64,000 nt of DNA from Podaxis mareebaensis (Eukaryota; Basidiomycota; Agaricomycetes; Agaricales; Agaricaceae). Positions within the stretch are counted from its first letter, which is position 1. Every line of letters starts with the position of its first letter. Positions 24,201-37,629 of this stretch are shown here, one piece after another. The stretch lies in the NCBI GenBank assembly GCA_018524725.1, contig JAEUWP010000139.1, positions 62,001 to 126,000 on the forward strand, read 5' to 3'. The notes beneath the pieces are model-generated. The model did no database searches. It saw only the letters and a program-made list of their open reading frames with translations, and had not been told where the DNA came from. Both the position numbers and the translations under genes were made by a program.

Positions 24201-27200
24201 AAGCCTGTGATAGATTCTTGTGTGACTTGTTCCCGTAAAATAGTGTTCTCACTTGGAGTGGTGAAGGATTGCAGGAGATTGAAGATTTTACTCTCGGATA
24301 TGACTTGATTCTTGAATTGCCGTACTTCAGCCCAGTAAGCGTGCAGCTGAGCAACATTGTCCCTCCCAACTACGGAAGTCCCGTCTCCCATGTTGTCGAC
24401 AATATTGCGCAACCGGCGACGGAGCACGGATAAGGTGAAGCTGTCTTCGTTCCCGGTCATGATTCGTTCAAGCGACTGGTGGAGGCGAATCTCTGAAGAG
24501 ATGCGGTCGCGCTCATTTTGCCGCAGCAGGATAGTGGTATTTTGGATGGCGACTGGATCGACAGGAGTGTCGGGAATAAGAAGCTCCAGGAGGGCAGTTC
24601 CAACAGCCACCCAAGCATAACCAAGACGGCACAACTTTTGCTCCATTGTATCATGTGATAGAGACCGCAAAGGTTCTAAGTGTTTCTGAAGGACTTGCGT
24701 CGGAGGGTTTAAACCCACTTCTAGTGTAAGGGCGTCGAAGAAGGTCATGACATCGACATGGGGTTGCGTCAAGAACACCTGGGGGCTTTTCTCGTGTGAA
24801 TGGAAGCATCTGACCACCTGTCGATTCCGTGAGTGAATGTAAGGGAAATCATCGTGTTACTGACCATAGAAAGAACGCTGCAGAGCAGAGACTCCAGGAA
24901 ATGCTGCCTCGAAACATAGGCATCCGAGAGTGCGATATCTAGGTACAAATCAATGTCCCTTTCGTAGGCTTTCAATAACCGGAGGGTGAGGCGATCGAGA
25001 TCACTAGGGTTCAAGATTCCAGTCAGAGCTTGCTAGGGCAGGACAAATAGTTGGGGAAGTACCAGAGCGCGATTGCAGCATTCAATTGGGAGGGTTGCAA
25101 CAAATGATCGACACCGGCATAAGTCTAGAACTATGTGAGGCATAGTTTCACGAAGGAATGGAGGGGCGTACAGTGTATGAGGGATCAAACAAGGATTCCA
25201 GCCAGGCTGATACAGACTGCATGTATTTTGCGGAAATATCTTGATCTGAAGCTTAGTCCAGCATTCAATGGGCTGAAGGGAAAGATACTCACCTGCTCCT
25301 GCTTCTAGCGTCCATGACAATTGCTGAAATGCAGCGTAGCACGAAAGGGATTCTTGAGGGACACGACATACAACATCCAGGAACTTTTCCAACTTTAACA
25401 CAGTCAGACACCCGCCCGTAGCAAAATGACGGAGTTTTCTCACAGAACCGTGTTCCAGAGGTTTCGAGAGGACACCAAGTGCAAGAACACTAGGCGCCAT
25501 CCTTACTGCTATGCAGTTCTCTGTATCCTCGTTCGATTGCTGGTGATGCAAAGTTAGATCTTGCAGCGGGGTGTGACGAAGTCAAAGTCTGCCACGCACC
25601 TTTCGCAGGACGGAGATGATGTCCGCAAGTTGCGCGTCATGTTGAGGAGAATTTGCAGTGAGCGGCAATACTGATATCAACCGAAGGGCTTGCCGCCGGA
25701 GATCTATGTGCCGTGGATCAGCAAGGTTCACACTTCAAGCAGTGGCTATCTACCTGAATGGATAGAAGGGTTGTCGAGAGAGCGAGCAAGGTCATCAAAC
25801 TGAGCACTCCATGTCTGGGCCATCGTGAGTGCGTCACTACAATTCCATTTGGACCACATTCCAACGAGACCGATGCCAGACGACAAGGAAGTAATGTCTT
25901 GCAGATTTTTTGCAGAGGAAACAAGGGAATAAACTTGTGCTGGCGCATCTTTCAAGGCATCGCCGATCATACGGGTCACAACCTGAATCGCTGAGTGATC
26001 AAGCGGAATTTGGATGGAAATATTACGAAGGTGGCGTCCACATCCGTTGACAATGAGTACTAAGGGCAAAGCGTCCTATGGGGTAACATCAGGATCAATC
26101 CGACAAGTTTGATAGTCAGGCACTTACCAGTACCTCGGCGGTCCTTGTGTTAGATGACAACAGCGCGAAAAGGTGTGCATTGAGACGAGATAGGTGGGCT
26201 AAGAAATTTTCGACTCCTTGCAGTATTCTCTCGGATGGTTGGGTTGTCGACATGGATAGATAATCTTCCACGCCTTGGGCCCGATCTTGAAGGAACATAG
26301 CTGCAATGAAATCTAGTGCATGCAGCATCGCACTGGCATTGGATTCACCCAAGCTCTTCGAGCAGTCATTGACGAGGTCATCCATGGCCTATTTGAATAA
26401 AGTAAGACACGTACGTGTTTATTTAAACGCGAAACACTCAACCTGCGTAGACAGGATTTCGGGTGGACATTTCCTCACTTGCATCAAAATGTCTTTCATG
26501 CGATTGATGATGGATGAAGATGGGGGACTCGACAACAAATTCACGAAAGCATGAAAATATTGTTTCAATTCTCCACTCATACCATCACATGTGTCCAAAA
26601 TTCGACGGAAGTATGGGATATATGCAGGGTGGAAAGTACGGGATAGGAAGAAAGTTGACGCGTCAAGATCTATATCATTCTTCGAGGGTGTTAGATACAA
26701 CGGAAATCGGTCCGTGACGCTCGACAGCGCGGAGAACTGATCGAGTAGCCGTCCCGAAGAAGAGATGGTGTTCGTTCGTGGCGAATGGGTCTGCTTCAAC
26801 CCTCTCCTGAGGGACTGGTGTTTCAGGGACAGAAGACTAAACTGATCGGCCGAGGTTTCAAGGCGAGGGAGTCGCAGGTGATCCAATAGAACCAGATAAT
26901 CATCGGAAAGAAGGCCCGCGGGAAGGAAAATCTCGATACCTCGGTTGCGCATTGCTCTAGACAACTCCCCATGTTGAGGATCAACAGACATGAACAATCG
27001 AAAGTTCGGATGCGGATTGATGACCTCCACCGAGTCGTTGACGAGGCCCCGTTCGTTCAAAGTCAGTTGGCCATTGGGCTCACAGAGCGAGTTGAGACGG
27101 TCCAGAACAGAGGGATTGCAGAGGTTGGCGCCGTCGAGAAGTAACCACTCACCCCGCCGTATCGCTTGAACCAAGGGTCCATCTACCCATTCAAAGCGAC

Positions 27201-30200
27201 CTGTGGAGGGTGGTGAGTGCGAGAGGGTTTTCATCCGTTTCAGGATGTCCTGAAGGGGGGCAATGGGTTGGACAGGAAGGTCAGCAAACAAGTTGAGAGT
27301 TTGTTGCAGCAGGGAAGTGATCGCATCTTGAGTAATCGTGGCTGAGGTCATGGGGTGTAAAGTATCTCGCATAGAAAGAAGGTCTTGCAGGTTCTGGGTC
27401 CGTTCCGTGTTTCTGAGGATCTGCTCGATGGAAGACAAGAGGTCGCGTATGGCTCCAACCATTTGGGCCCTTGTATCGACCTGTTCGAAGCTCCCGATTA
27501 TATCCATAGTATCCGTTGCACTATTGATGGATATTTCACGGAGGAAATTTCCTGTAGAATCAGCCAAGGCACGGATCAAGTGAGACTTACCACTATCGCG
27601 AGGACCGGTTACAATGGCTAGCCAGCCTTGCGAGAGGCAATCTCCAAGAGTTTCAAGGGCGGTTAGTTGTGTTTTGAGGAGACGTTCCGGGCGAGAGGAT
27701 GCTGAATAATTGCTACGAGGCACCGAGGAGTGTCCGATTTGGAGGCGGGAGGAGGTGAAGAATGAGGGGGGAACTTGTTGGAAGGGAGGTGAAGTTGTGG
27801 CGAAAATTTTGTCGAACATTTCTTGGGCACGGCGACGATCATCGTAGGTGCGAAATCGTTGAAGGTAAACACTCCGAAGAAATGCGACCGGCGTTTGCTC
27901 GTGATTGGACGATGCCAGAAGATGACCCCAGCGTATGACATCACGAAGGTTGAATTCCCAAGGAGTACCTTGACGACCGAACAGCTTTTGGATGGTAACC
28001 TCATCATTGAGATGCGTGTTGAAAGATATCATGGCGCGAAGCACGTTTTCGTCCATGTGCGGAAACATATGTTGGCAAACAAGGATAAGGTCGGCGGACG
28101 TAAGTTCATCAATGTAGACTTTAGTGAAGCGATTGACAAAGGATTTGGGTAAACCCTTACGGCCACCTCCTTGGTTAAGTGGATTCTGAGCCGCAAATAT
28201 GCGGAAGGAAGGATGGCAAGTGAATGATCTGCCCAGCTCAGGGATATAGACTGTGCCTCGGTGATCTAGAACTGCGTTGAGGCCCTCAAGAACCGCCTGA
28301 GGTGCGAGGTTCATCTCATCCAGGAGCACCCAGTGGCCCTGCTGCAGTGCTTTCAGAAATTCCGCGTCACGCCAGGCAAATTCTCCAGGAGCGCCATCTT
28401 CGACGGGAAGGTCTGAGCCGAAGAGGTCGATAAGATCAGTTTGATCGGAAAGGTTGATACGGCAGAGATGGTGACCCGAGATATTGGCGAGCGCAGTGAC
28501 GAGGCTTGTTTTCCCCACTCCAGGGCTTCCTTCAAGGAGGATTGGTTTCGATAATTGGCACGCGCGCAAGATGCGCATGGCGTTGTTGCGAGACGTAGGG
28601 GCAGTCAGGTTAAAGAGTTGATGTCGTGGTTCGTATGGCCCCTTCTTGATTCCAAATGAACCGAGTTGGATGTACTGGGTGGGATCGAAGACAGGACCAT
28701 TGAAATCAGATTTGGCCAGGGGTACCATTTCATGAAGCTTCTTCATAGCCTCCTCCTTGAGGTGAGCTAGAGCATCGCGAGAATATGTGGATAACTGAGG
28801 GAGGGAACCCAATCCATCAAGATACGTCATTTGGGCTGCATGGTGCTGCGGGAACGATAAGCCAATGATTAGACCCAGACAGGATTTACTCACAAATATC
28901 TCTGCCGCAGGTATAGAATCTGCGCTCTCGGGCCTATAAACTGCGTTGGAAAACATGACCCAACCCTGTTGCATAATCAATCAAATTGGAACTCTGAGCC
29001 TTAGGTGGAGGATACTTACGATGATATCACGCAGACTCGTAATGGACTTGTCCCCAATTCTTGTAGACAGCCACTCGGTATAATCAAGGACCATCTGCGT
29101 ATATGCTCTCAGATCAGCGTGCTTCCATGAGTTGTGAACGATCAACTCCAAGTCGGCACGGTCTTCCACACGTGGAACCCAAATTTCCGTGAAACGATTG
29201 CGTAACGCTGGGGACAGCTCCTTCTTTCCATAATCACCGCCCGGGTTCATCGTCGCGACCAGTTTAAAGGCGTCGGTGGCCTTGACAGTAGGATGTACGA
29301 AATCGCTTCCTCCCTTTTCCGCGAGGACAATGGTGCGACCGGGTTCAAGGACGCTATTCAAACGTTCAAGGACCGAATCGTCTGCCAGGGATATTTCGTC
29401 AAGAAGGAATACGTCGCCATTCCGCATTGCTTCGACAAGGGGACCGTCGTGCCATTCGAAAATAGACTGAAGCCTCAATAACCGTTCTTGAGCGCTGGAA
29501 AGTCGATTATGATCCTCCGTAGTGGGAGAAAGTTTCAAGGCCGTGTCCAATGAGGCAGTAAGACTCTCAAAGGAAGCATCAACAGGCTGCATTCCAACTG
29601 CTGCCAACGCCGAGGACGCCTCCTGGAATGCCTCCGCCTCCAATGCAGTTCGATTCCGCACGGGTCGCAAGGCGCCGATAATGTCTGCCGTCTCCGTATT
29701 TTGATGACAGTTGAGTCCATGTAACCGTAGCCCAGTGACATCCGCGAAGACTTGGCAGACAGAGGTCTTCCCCGAACCGGTTTCACCTACAAGTAACACA
29801 GGTTCATTGAACTTCAGGGCGCGGCAGACTAAGATATACAACCGCTGCATGGCCTTGGTCCAGATGATATTGGATGCTGATGGCACCGGGGCACCCAAAT
29901 ACTCCAGACCCATTCCTGGTTGCTGCAGATTGTAGAGAGCATCTTCATTAATCTGCACTCCCATGATAGATTGAATCACTTCCTTCACCACCGCCTTATC
30001 GTCCTCCCGGCGTGCACGTTCAGCCAACAGCATATATCCATTATCAGCCAACTCCTGATAACCAACAGCATCCCTATTTGCCCAACGAAACAGATCCCGG
30101 AGAGTAGCGAACCCCTGCTTGCTTTCGAAGACGCGACTGGCCTGTCTTCGTTTCTGCAATTCCCGGAAAACAGCGACGATGCGCTTCCCGTAGGAGGGAG

Positions 30201-33200
30201 CGATTCTACAGCGCTGACACAGAATCGATTCCAGTTCCGCTTGGGGGACGTCCTGAAAGTGGACCTCGAGGAAGCGGTTGCGGAATGCACGAGAAAGGAC
30301 TTTACGACCAGCGTACAAACCGGGAGGGTTTTGCGTTGCAAACAGCATGAAATGAGGATGAGGCCGCACGACTTCTTGCGTCTCCGGAATGACAAGCTCG
30401 CGATTGTCGTCCAAAAGTCGATTGAGTGCCTCCAAGACATCCGTCGGCGCCAAGTTCAATTCATCCAATACAATCCAGTCTCCGTTCCGTAGGGCGTGTA
30501 CCAAAAGACCATCCTTGAAGACTAGCTTGCCGGTCAGCGGATCTGACACATAGGAACCAAGATACTCTTGGATATCTGTATGCTCGTGGTTGTTGATGCG
30601 GACGAACCGGTGCCCCGTGCGTCGTGCCAGGTACTCGACGGAACTCGTCTTTCCACTGGACGTAGGACCCTCGATGAGAACGGGGAACCTTCCGGTCGTG
30701 ATGATACGCGCCAGGTCAACAAGCTTCGTCTCCACCGAAGGAGTCATGATATACTCCTCCACCGGGTCCTCGGGATAGGGTCCCCTCTCGAGATAAAACG
30801 GGCCGAACTTGATAAACCCCTCACTCGACCTCCCTTGAGGGGTTGATGGCTCCATCCGCAACATCGATTTCGGATTCCGTACACCCACCAACAAGTGCTT
30901 GTGCATCAAACCCATCACCACCTCCGCACTGGGAGGATCCAACACCATCGTGAAAGCCATCAGGCAACCTTCCCAAACCGATCGACGCAGACTGTACATG
31001 CTCGCCATATCAGCAGCAAACGTCAACGCGCGTGCCAATGTACGCATGCTGAAGTGAGGTCGATGATTGGCCCCATCCGCAAGCTGCCGCTTCTCCGCCA
31101 AATCCTTAACAGCGATGTAGAATTCTGCGACGTTCATGATGATACCCTTGTCCCCTGCTGCACATGCTCCGATATATTGGTTGATTATGCTCAGAAGCGT
31201 GTCTTTATCAGCATCAGGTGGCGGGACGTCGATCTCGGTGAACCGGGATCGGATGTTCGGGGGAAGATCCTTCTTGCCTACGTCAGTTGCTGGGTTCATG
31301 CAGGCAAATAGCCGGAAATCTGGATGGCGAGGTACTGGTTCAAGGGAACCTTGCTCGGTGAGGGTGATCGACGCTGTGGGACCATGAAGCAATCCGGAGA
31401 TGCATTCAAGTGTTTCAGGACTTGCGAGGTTAATTTCATCCAGCAAGATCCTTCAGCTGAAGGTCAGTTTACGTGTACAGGTGCTAGCGTGTACTTGACT
31501 TACCAGTCACCTGAGCGCAATGCCTTGACCAATGGACCTTCCACGAAGCCAAAGGCAAATTTGCCTTTTCCTTGTACATGCTGAACTTCGAATTCATCAA
31601 CATCCTTCAGGAAAGCGTCCCACGCGGCACTGGATCCTGCGGGATCGACCTTCCTCCTCTTCCGGGGAGCATCGGGCTCGTCACGATCACGATTCGTTAT
31701 ACTGGACAAGGAAACCGTAAGCCCCGCTAGAAAAAAACGAGAAGATAACATGCGAAACATACCCTGCTTCTTCAGCCTTCTTCGCAGCCAATCGCTCTTT
31801 AGCCAGCCTCCCACTCTCCCTCCATAGACCCACAACCCTCTTCCATCTTCCCTCGTTCATAGCCTTCCTAACCTCCGTCTCGAACTTCTCATTCTTCTTC
31901 CTGCTAAATGTCGCCCCGAACAGCTCCAAGAACCTCTCCTGCAACGCAGCCGCGGGCACCCTCGTATCAACCGGCTTCAATCCACCGACCAAATCCGAAG
32001 ACTCGGTCTGATGAGACAAGTTGAGGGATATAAGCGATCGTCCGAGTAACGACGCCAAATGCGTGATGACACTAGTCTTTCCCGTCCCAGTTTCACCAGT
32101 AAGCAAAACAGGTTCCGAGAGAGCGACACTGGTCATAATACGCGACAGCAAACACACAGCAGGTTTGTGCATGGCGAACGGTCTTGAAGGTGGCAGATCC
32201 TCAAGATTCTTCCTCTGCTTCGCTGCTAACCTCACCCTCCCTACAGACACTCCAACGACATTACCATTCACATCCTTCTCGATATCCAAACTAGGCGTCC
32301 TGCCCCTCAGCAACCAGTCCCTCCTCTCTCCGTCCAATCCAAGTTTCTCACCAACAATAGTAGCAACCGCGTCCAAATGAGCCTTTGCAGACGCGGTGGT
32401 GGCACCCGCGCCAAAGAATACATCCCTAGCCTCCAAATAAATCTCTTCTCTCAAACTCGGGTTCGGGAATACGTTCCAAAGCGGGACAACACATCCCTCA
32501 GGACCTTCGACGTCCATCGCTTGATACGATACCGGCAGCAGTCGCTCCACCCTTGCACACAGCTTCTCCAGCTCCCTCAGCCCAACATCTCTGACACTAG
32601 CCGCCGTACCCAAACCCTTCACACCATCCCAAAGATCAATCAACCCCTCCGCGGCTGTCCCCTCCAGTCTCCCAAATCTCCGCTCAACAATCATCTTCAA
32701 CTCCTCGCCTTGGGGTGCCTTTACAATCGTCTCGAAAAACTTGTGCGCACCATAGAATGTAGGTGGAGCAAATTTGCCGCTTCTTGAAGGCTGCACCGAA
32801 CGTGTAGCGAAGACCATGAAATTCTGGTGCGCAACAACGCATCCCCGAGATGGGACGTCCAGTTTAGCCCTTGCACCAATCCAGTTGTCCAACCGCATCG
32901 ACTCAATAAGGGGTTTAATCACCCCAAGAACTTCGCTACTCCCCCGGTCAATGTCCTCAAACACGATCCAGCGACCTTCCAGCATAGCACGCACGAGGAC
33001 ACCCTCCTTCCATTCAAAGTTTCCAGGATGTGTTGGAGAGGAAATATATGAGCCGAGAAGAGATCGTGGGTCGAGGGAAGTATCGGCGAGGTGGATTGTG
33101 ATAATTTGGTTTTTTGTCTCGGGGTAAAGAATTCCGGCAAGGTGATTAAGAAGCAACGCTTTCCCAGCGGATGGCGAAGACGTGAGCAGCGTTGGTACGC

Positions 33201-34503
33201 GCATGGAAATGTGGAGTGCAAGAGCCCTGAGGGATGTGATAGATGTAGGTATAGGTATCAGTGCAGAAGGGCGTGCAGAAGCAGTTGACTGTCGTAAAAG
33301 TAATACTCCATAAACGTTTGTCACACGAGGGCTACAAAGAAACCCATCAGCTTTCTCGAGAAACTTAAAGTACAGCCAAAACCATACCTCAAATCCGATT
33401 CCTCGATATAAATCCTTTGCTCATCCTCGTCAAATCCATAATACTCCTCCAAGTCAACATCAGTCAATCCCTCTCTCATCCCTCTAACCCTGTGCATCTC
33501 CAATGCCGGTAACACCCACCCATCCAAAAGCCTTTCCTTCCCCTCTTCATCCTTCTTCCCATAACCGCCAGGAGAGACCCAACAATCAACGCTACACATT
33601 TCATCGTCTTTCATTCCAAGCACTTTCCTCTCCAACTTCTCCCTCTCAGCCTCACCCATACCACTCTGAAACGCATAACACCTGATCGCGAGCAGCTTGA
33701 CCCCGTTATCATTTTGGTTATGCTCAGTTGACCTTATGAGTTTATTTAGCGGAGAGAGCGACCAAGACAACTGGGACGGAAGTTCGCGGTTTGCTTGTTG
33801 AATACGGAAGTACGCCAGAAGGAGGCGATGCAACTTCTGAGTCTCCGTAGCGGGAAGACTCGAATTTGTGTCAACGAAATGGAGTGGTCCGCGGGGATAA
33901 AACCGCATCAGGAACTCGTGAAAAATCCTACAACCCCGATGAGTTTCCATCCTCGATCCGAACGAGAGTAAGAAAGACTTACGGAAAAACCTCCTCATAA
34001 ACCTCAACAACATACGCCAAAGCCACCAACCTCTCCTCCCTCACCTCCTCACCCTCATCCCCATTCCCATCCAACCACCGAGCAAACAAATCAACCAACA
34101 AAGGCCTAAACAACTTCACCGTAGTCTCAACCAGCTCCGGAACACTCAACAACCTCGACAAAAGGTCCAAGACCCTCCGCCCACCCACACCTCCCTCTAC
34201 ATCGTCAACAAACGCCTTGAGTACGTCCAAAACACCAGAAAATCGCCCCTCGACATCCGGGTGGGTAGCAACGGCGCTAAGCAATGCCCCGACTTGCCTC
34301 CGCAAATTCATCTTCAAAGGATCGCGCAGATCACTCGCGTCGAACGTCGCGGAGGTGTTTGGGGATGTGAAGAGGGCAGCGGTAGTCGCCATAGCTTCGG
34401 GTGAAAACGCGGATGGAGCGGTTTCTGCGGTAGCGGCTTTGGTAGGCGCTCTGGTAGAAGGAACGGTGGTGGTGGTAGAAGGAATAACAGCGGTGGAAGT
34501 CAT
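18291..34503 (-). CDS. MDN1: Midasin (REA1/MDN1), AAA ATPase of 60S ribosome biogenesis
   Basis: A giant dynein-like AAA protein, roughly 5,000 aa in about 20 exons with short introns. It strips assembly factors (Ytm1, Rsa4) from pre-60S particles in the nucleolus and nucleoplasm. ATG at 34503 (MTSTAVIPS). AAA1 lies near 33200 (SPSAGKALLL, Walker A lacking the Ser/Thr; Walker B VFEDID). AAA2 is near 32100 (GETGTGKTSV), AAA3 near 30650 (GPTSSGKTSS), AAA4 near 29780 (GETGSGKTSV), AAA5 near 28530 (GSPGVGKTSL) and AAA6 near 27600 (GPRDSGKSHL, Walker B LLLDGANLC). The long linker runs about 26400-21000. An Asp/Glu-rich region spans about 20950-19900. The C-terminal MIDAS/VWA domain carries AIDDSRSMAES and ends FFERISEE at 18291. 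The degenerate AAA1 and AAA6 sites need comparison with other midasins before any functional reading. Exon joins were checked at domain level only. Confidence 0.95.
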
Positions 34504-35299
34504 TTTGAGTTTCGGATAAGATAGTAGATTTTCGAGATAAGTCCAAGAGCAGGGTAGAAGCTGTAAACCTTTCAGGTACAAGGTGTGTTGGGTTTGAGAT
34601 ATTAAGTTCTTGTTACACGCGTGTGGGAGCTAACATGCCAGAAAAAAAACAAGCATAAAAAAACATCAGCGTTCAATCTCCCAGATAGATATACAACAAG
34701 TGAAGCTGAGCATACGCACCTCTATTCCTACTTTTTGTGCGCAGATACGCAGTTTTTTTGCTGTAGCAATTCGCCCAAGGTCGACAACTTCAGGAGAACG
34801 CGCGCAGAATGCTGAAAAGCCAGCAATGCCACAGAGAGCAAAGGCAAAGAAAAAAGCGGAGCCCTACAATCGCAAATTTTCGTGACGGTGTGACAATGTT
34901 ACATCTAGTCACAATTGCTGATCCTGGACCCTTTGGTGGATCAATCTTATCTATTTTTGTTCCAGACGACGATCGATACTGGCAAAACAAGAGAATGTGA
35001 CAATGCAAAGATGTGGATATGTGCGTACGTGTACATCAGAGGTATATTGTTTGAATTGACCATCCAAAAAAGAAAACCAAAACCGAAACAAAGCGGGCAC
35101 AAACAAGAACTAGGAAACAGGACAGCACGTGCAAACAAAGACGGGAGAAAATACATATCCATACATACAAAGCAGCAGGGAAATGCCAATGCAAAAACAG
35201 GGTAATAAAAAAGAGAAACAAACGAATCATAAGCATACCTGCATCGTGCTCCGGCAAGGAGGATGCACACCCTGGGTATCCGGGTATCCAAGCACAAAA
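34504..35299. other. Intergenic region between midasin start and F-box gene end
   Basis: Holds the midasin promoter and the F-box gene 3' untranslated region (both genes are on the minus strand). It is A-rich at 35050-35220. No gene, repeat or structured RNA is visible. Confidence 0.45.
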
Positions 35300-37531
35300 T
35301 CACTCCGTCCCTCTATGAACGCCGCTCCTTCTCGAGGACCGGATAGTCGCCCCTGAATCCGAAGTTGACACCAGAGTTGATGTGCTCGCCTCGCGAGCCC
35401 CCGTTTTATCGAGTGCAGCAAGATATTGTTCCGCCATCAATTCCGGCTCTTCTTCCGCCCCTTCTTCCTCCTCAACGTCATATTCATCCCCTACCTCGAC
35501 CTCCTCAGACTCGTTGTCCTCTTCCATTGATTGTTCCTCTTCCGCCTCGTCCTGTTCTTCTTCAACCTCTACCCCTTCCTCGACCTCCTCACCCTCTTCG
35601 TCCTCGTCCTCATCCTCCTCGTCTTCCTCGTCTTCAACAACCTTGTGCACCTTGACCCACCTCCCTTTCCAGCACATCCTCTTCTCATCCTCGCCTTCGC
35701 TGATCCACACGCCCTTCTCGAATATGACCGCCAATTCCTTATCTTCCCTCACGAATTTATCCTCAACAACCGACCATTCCACCCCACGGACATGGCTCCC
35801 TCCATTGCAATCCCGTAGTCCCGCATCCGCGCCCTCTCTCTCGGTGATGATATTCCTTACCACAGACCCCGGCAGTCCGGCGATCTTACACCTTCTCAAA
35901 CGGGGCAACACCATCCTCTCTCGCCTCACCACTTCTGACCCACGCCCCTCAACCTTCACTTCCTCGGCAACCCTCTCTATCAGCGCTAGCCACGCCACAT
36001 TACTCTCCTCCTCATCTCCATGTCCGGTGACCCTCACCTTCCAAAAATTGACCTCGAACGTTTCCAACCCCACCAAACTTCGAATTAGCGTTCTCCAACT
36101 CGAAAATTCGCACTCCAGGGCTGTGATGATAAGCGTTTCCAGGGCCGTCGTTAACCTCGGCAACGGCAAGCGCTTAAACAACGTAGACCCATTATTGGAA
36201 ATGGATTTGACCGAAACGGAAGTTGTTGTCGTGGGTGTAGTTATCGAAGTCCCTAGGGAGGAAGAAGCTGAGAGAGCCGACGGGGAAGTCGGTGAATGTG
36301 CAGGCGTCGACGACCCAGAAGACGAAGGGGGAGAATCATGTGTTGCCCACGAATCAGGCGCAGATGGCAGTGAGCTACCAAGGAAATCATACGAATGATG
36401 GGTGTCATGACTGGGCGAAAGGGGATCCGAGTACGGATCGTCATTCTTGGGATGCTGATGGAAGATCGCCGGTGGTTGTGCGGGATCAAATGGAAGGTTC
36501 AATGGCAGGATTAACTCGACGAAAGGAGTGAAATCCTGGTCCGGCAAATCGAGGCTGAGCTTCTTTACATTCGGCATCACAAGACGCCTGAGAACGAGAC
36601 AGAGATAATCGGGATCCAAGTCAGTCAAGCTCAGTTCCCACAGGGACTCCAACAGAATACACTCGTCCTCCTTTCCCTTGCCTTTCCCGTCATCCAGAGT
36701 TGTCCATGCGAGGTCCTCGGTACCATCCTCCTTCCGCGGGCCGGAATAATGTAGAAGAAGGCGTTGGATATTAGGACTATGGCGCAACATCCTGTCCCAG
36801 TACTTGTATGGGGGTCGAATGCTGTCAGAATGAAGGGCGAGTTCGAGGGTATGTAGATTAATTAGGTATGGGCTTTGCTCCCAAGGAAGGTTGACGCCAA
36901 TTAAAGACACGTTTCTCAGCTCTGGCAGAGAATTGCTGAAGATTCGGACAGGAGGCCTGTAGGTGGCAATGTAGAGATTTTGGGGTGTACGAAAGTCCTC
37001 GAAATGATATAGCTGGAGAGTTTCGAGGTTGGGGGCAGGACCGGAACCGCCGAGGTTTTTGCGTGCCAGGAGCTTGCAGTCGTTGTCACGAATTTTAAGA
37101 TGAAAAGCACGCCAATAAGATACATGCGGCATTATGAGCGAGAATATGATGGCGAGCTCATCGAGACAAATTGTCACGCCAGGGATGTGGTCCTGGGGCG
37201 CCACAGTATCGACAAGTATATCGAGTCGACGATTCGGGTTGCGGGAGCATCGCGCAAGGTAAGCCTCTGCGCGAGGTATATGGGAGAGTTCCCTAAAGCA
37301 GAGAGTAGTCCACAGTGAAGGTGTGCGAAGGGCAACAGAACGCCAGTGCTGGCAGACGTGGGAGGCGGTGAGTTGGAACTGGGTGGAGGGAACGGCGTAG
37401 TAATTCTGGTCTGGTTTGAGGAGGAAAGGAGAGTGGGCGTATGGGTAGTCGTCCTCAGCGCCGAGGATGATGATGCGCGTGAGGAGCTCTACTGGGAGGG
37501 CGTGGATGCCAGTGGGACGATGGGCATGCAT
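35300..37531 (-). CDS. F-box-like protein with acidic C-terminal region
   Basis: A single-exon gene of 743 aa from ATG 37531 (MHAHRPTG). The frame stays open upstream to 37726 but that part overlaps the neighbouring gene and looks noncoding. The N-terminus is an F-box-like motif of the agaricomycete type (GIHALPVELLTRIIILGA ... VCQHWRSVALRTPSLW), the signature of SCF ubiquitin-ligase substrate receptors. Leucine-rich-repeat-like strands follow (LETLQLYHFEDF, LRNVSLIGVNLPW, LHTLELALH, VKKLSLDLPD). A Ser/Thr/Pro-rich low-complexity insert sits around residues 420-490. The C-terminal quarter has a run of roughly 75 residues that are mostly Glu/Asp, followed by a short Ser/Arg tail. Such F-box genes form large families in mushrooms; the substrate is unknown. 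Confidence 0.8.
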   Translation of the reverse strand: MHAHRPTGIHALPVELLTRIIILGAEDDYPYAHSPFLLKPDQNYYAVPSTQFQLTASHVCQHWRSVALRTPSLWTTLCFRELSHIPRAEAYLARCSRNPNRRLDILVDTVAPQDHIPGVTICLDELAIIFSLIMPHVSYWRAFHLKIRDNDCKLLARKNLGGSGPAPNLETLQLYHFEDFRTPQNLYIATYRPPVRIFSNSLPELRNVSLIGVNLPWEQSPYLINLHTLELALHSDSIRPPYKYWDRMLRHSPNIQRLLLHYSGPRKEDGTEDLAWTTLDDGKGKGKEDECILLESLWELSLTDLDPDYLCLVLRRLVMPNVKKLSLDLPDQDFTPFVELILPLNLPFDPAQPPAIFHQHPKNDDPYSDPLSPSHDTHHSYDFLGSSLPSAPDSWATHDSPPSSSGSSTPAHSPTSPSALSASSSLGTSITTPTTTTSVSVKSISNNGSTLFKRLPLPRLTTALETLIITALECEFSSWRTLIRSLVGLETFEVNFWKVRVTGHGDEEESNVAWLALIERVAEEVKVEGRGSEVVRRERMVLPRLRRCKIAGLPGSVVRNIITEREGADAGLRDCNGGSHVRGVEWSVVEDKFVREDKELAVIFEKGVWISEGEDEKRMCWKGRWVKVHKVVEDEEDEEDEDEDEEGEEVEEGVEVEEEQDEAEEEQSMEEDNESEEVEVGDEYDVEEEEGAEEEPELMAEQYLAALDKTGAREASTSTLVSTSDSGATIRSSRRSGVHRGTE

Positions 37532-37629
37532 GAGAGAGGGAGAGAGACGACGTTGGGAATATTTGTATTTGATGACCAGAATATCTAATCTTGCATGGTT
37601 TACATAATAGAGAGGATAACTAAGAATAA

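Noticed and set aside
35382..36398. 338-codon plus-strand Ser-rich frame
   Set aside because: Antisense shadow of the acidic and Ser-rich part of the F-box gene; no splice signals or motifs.
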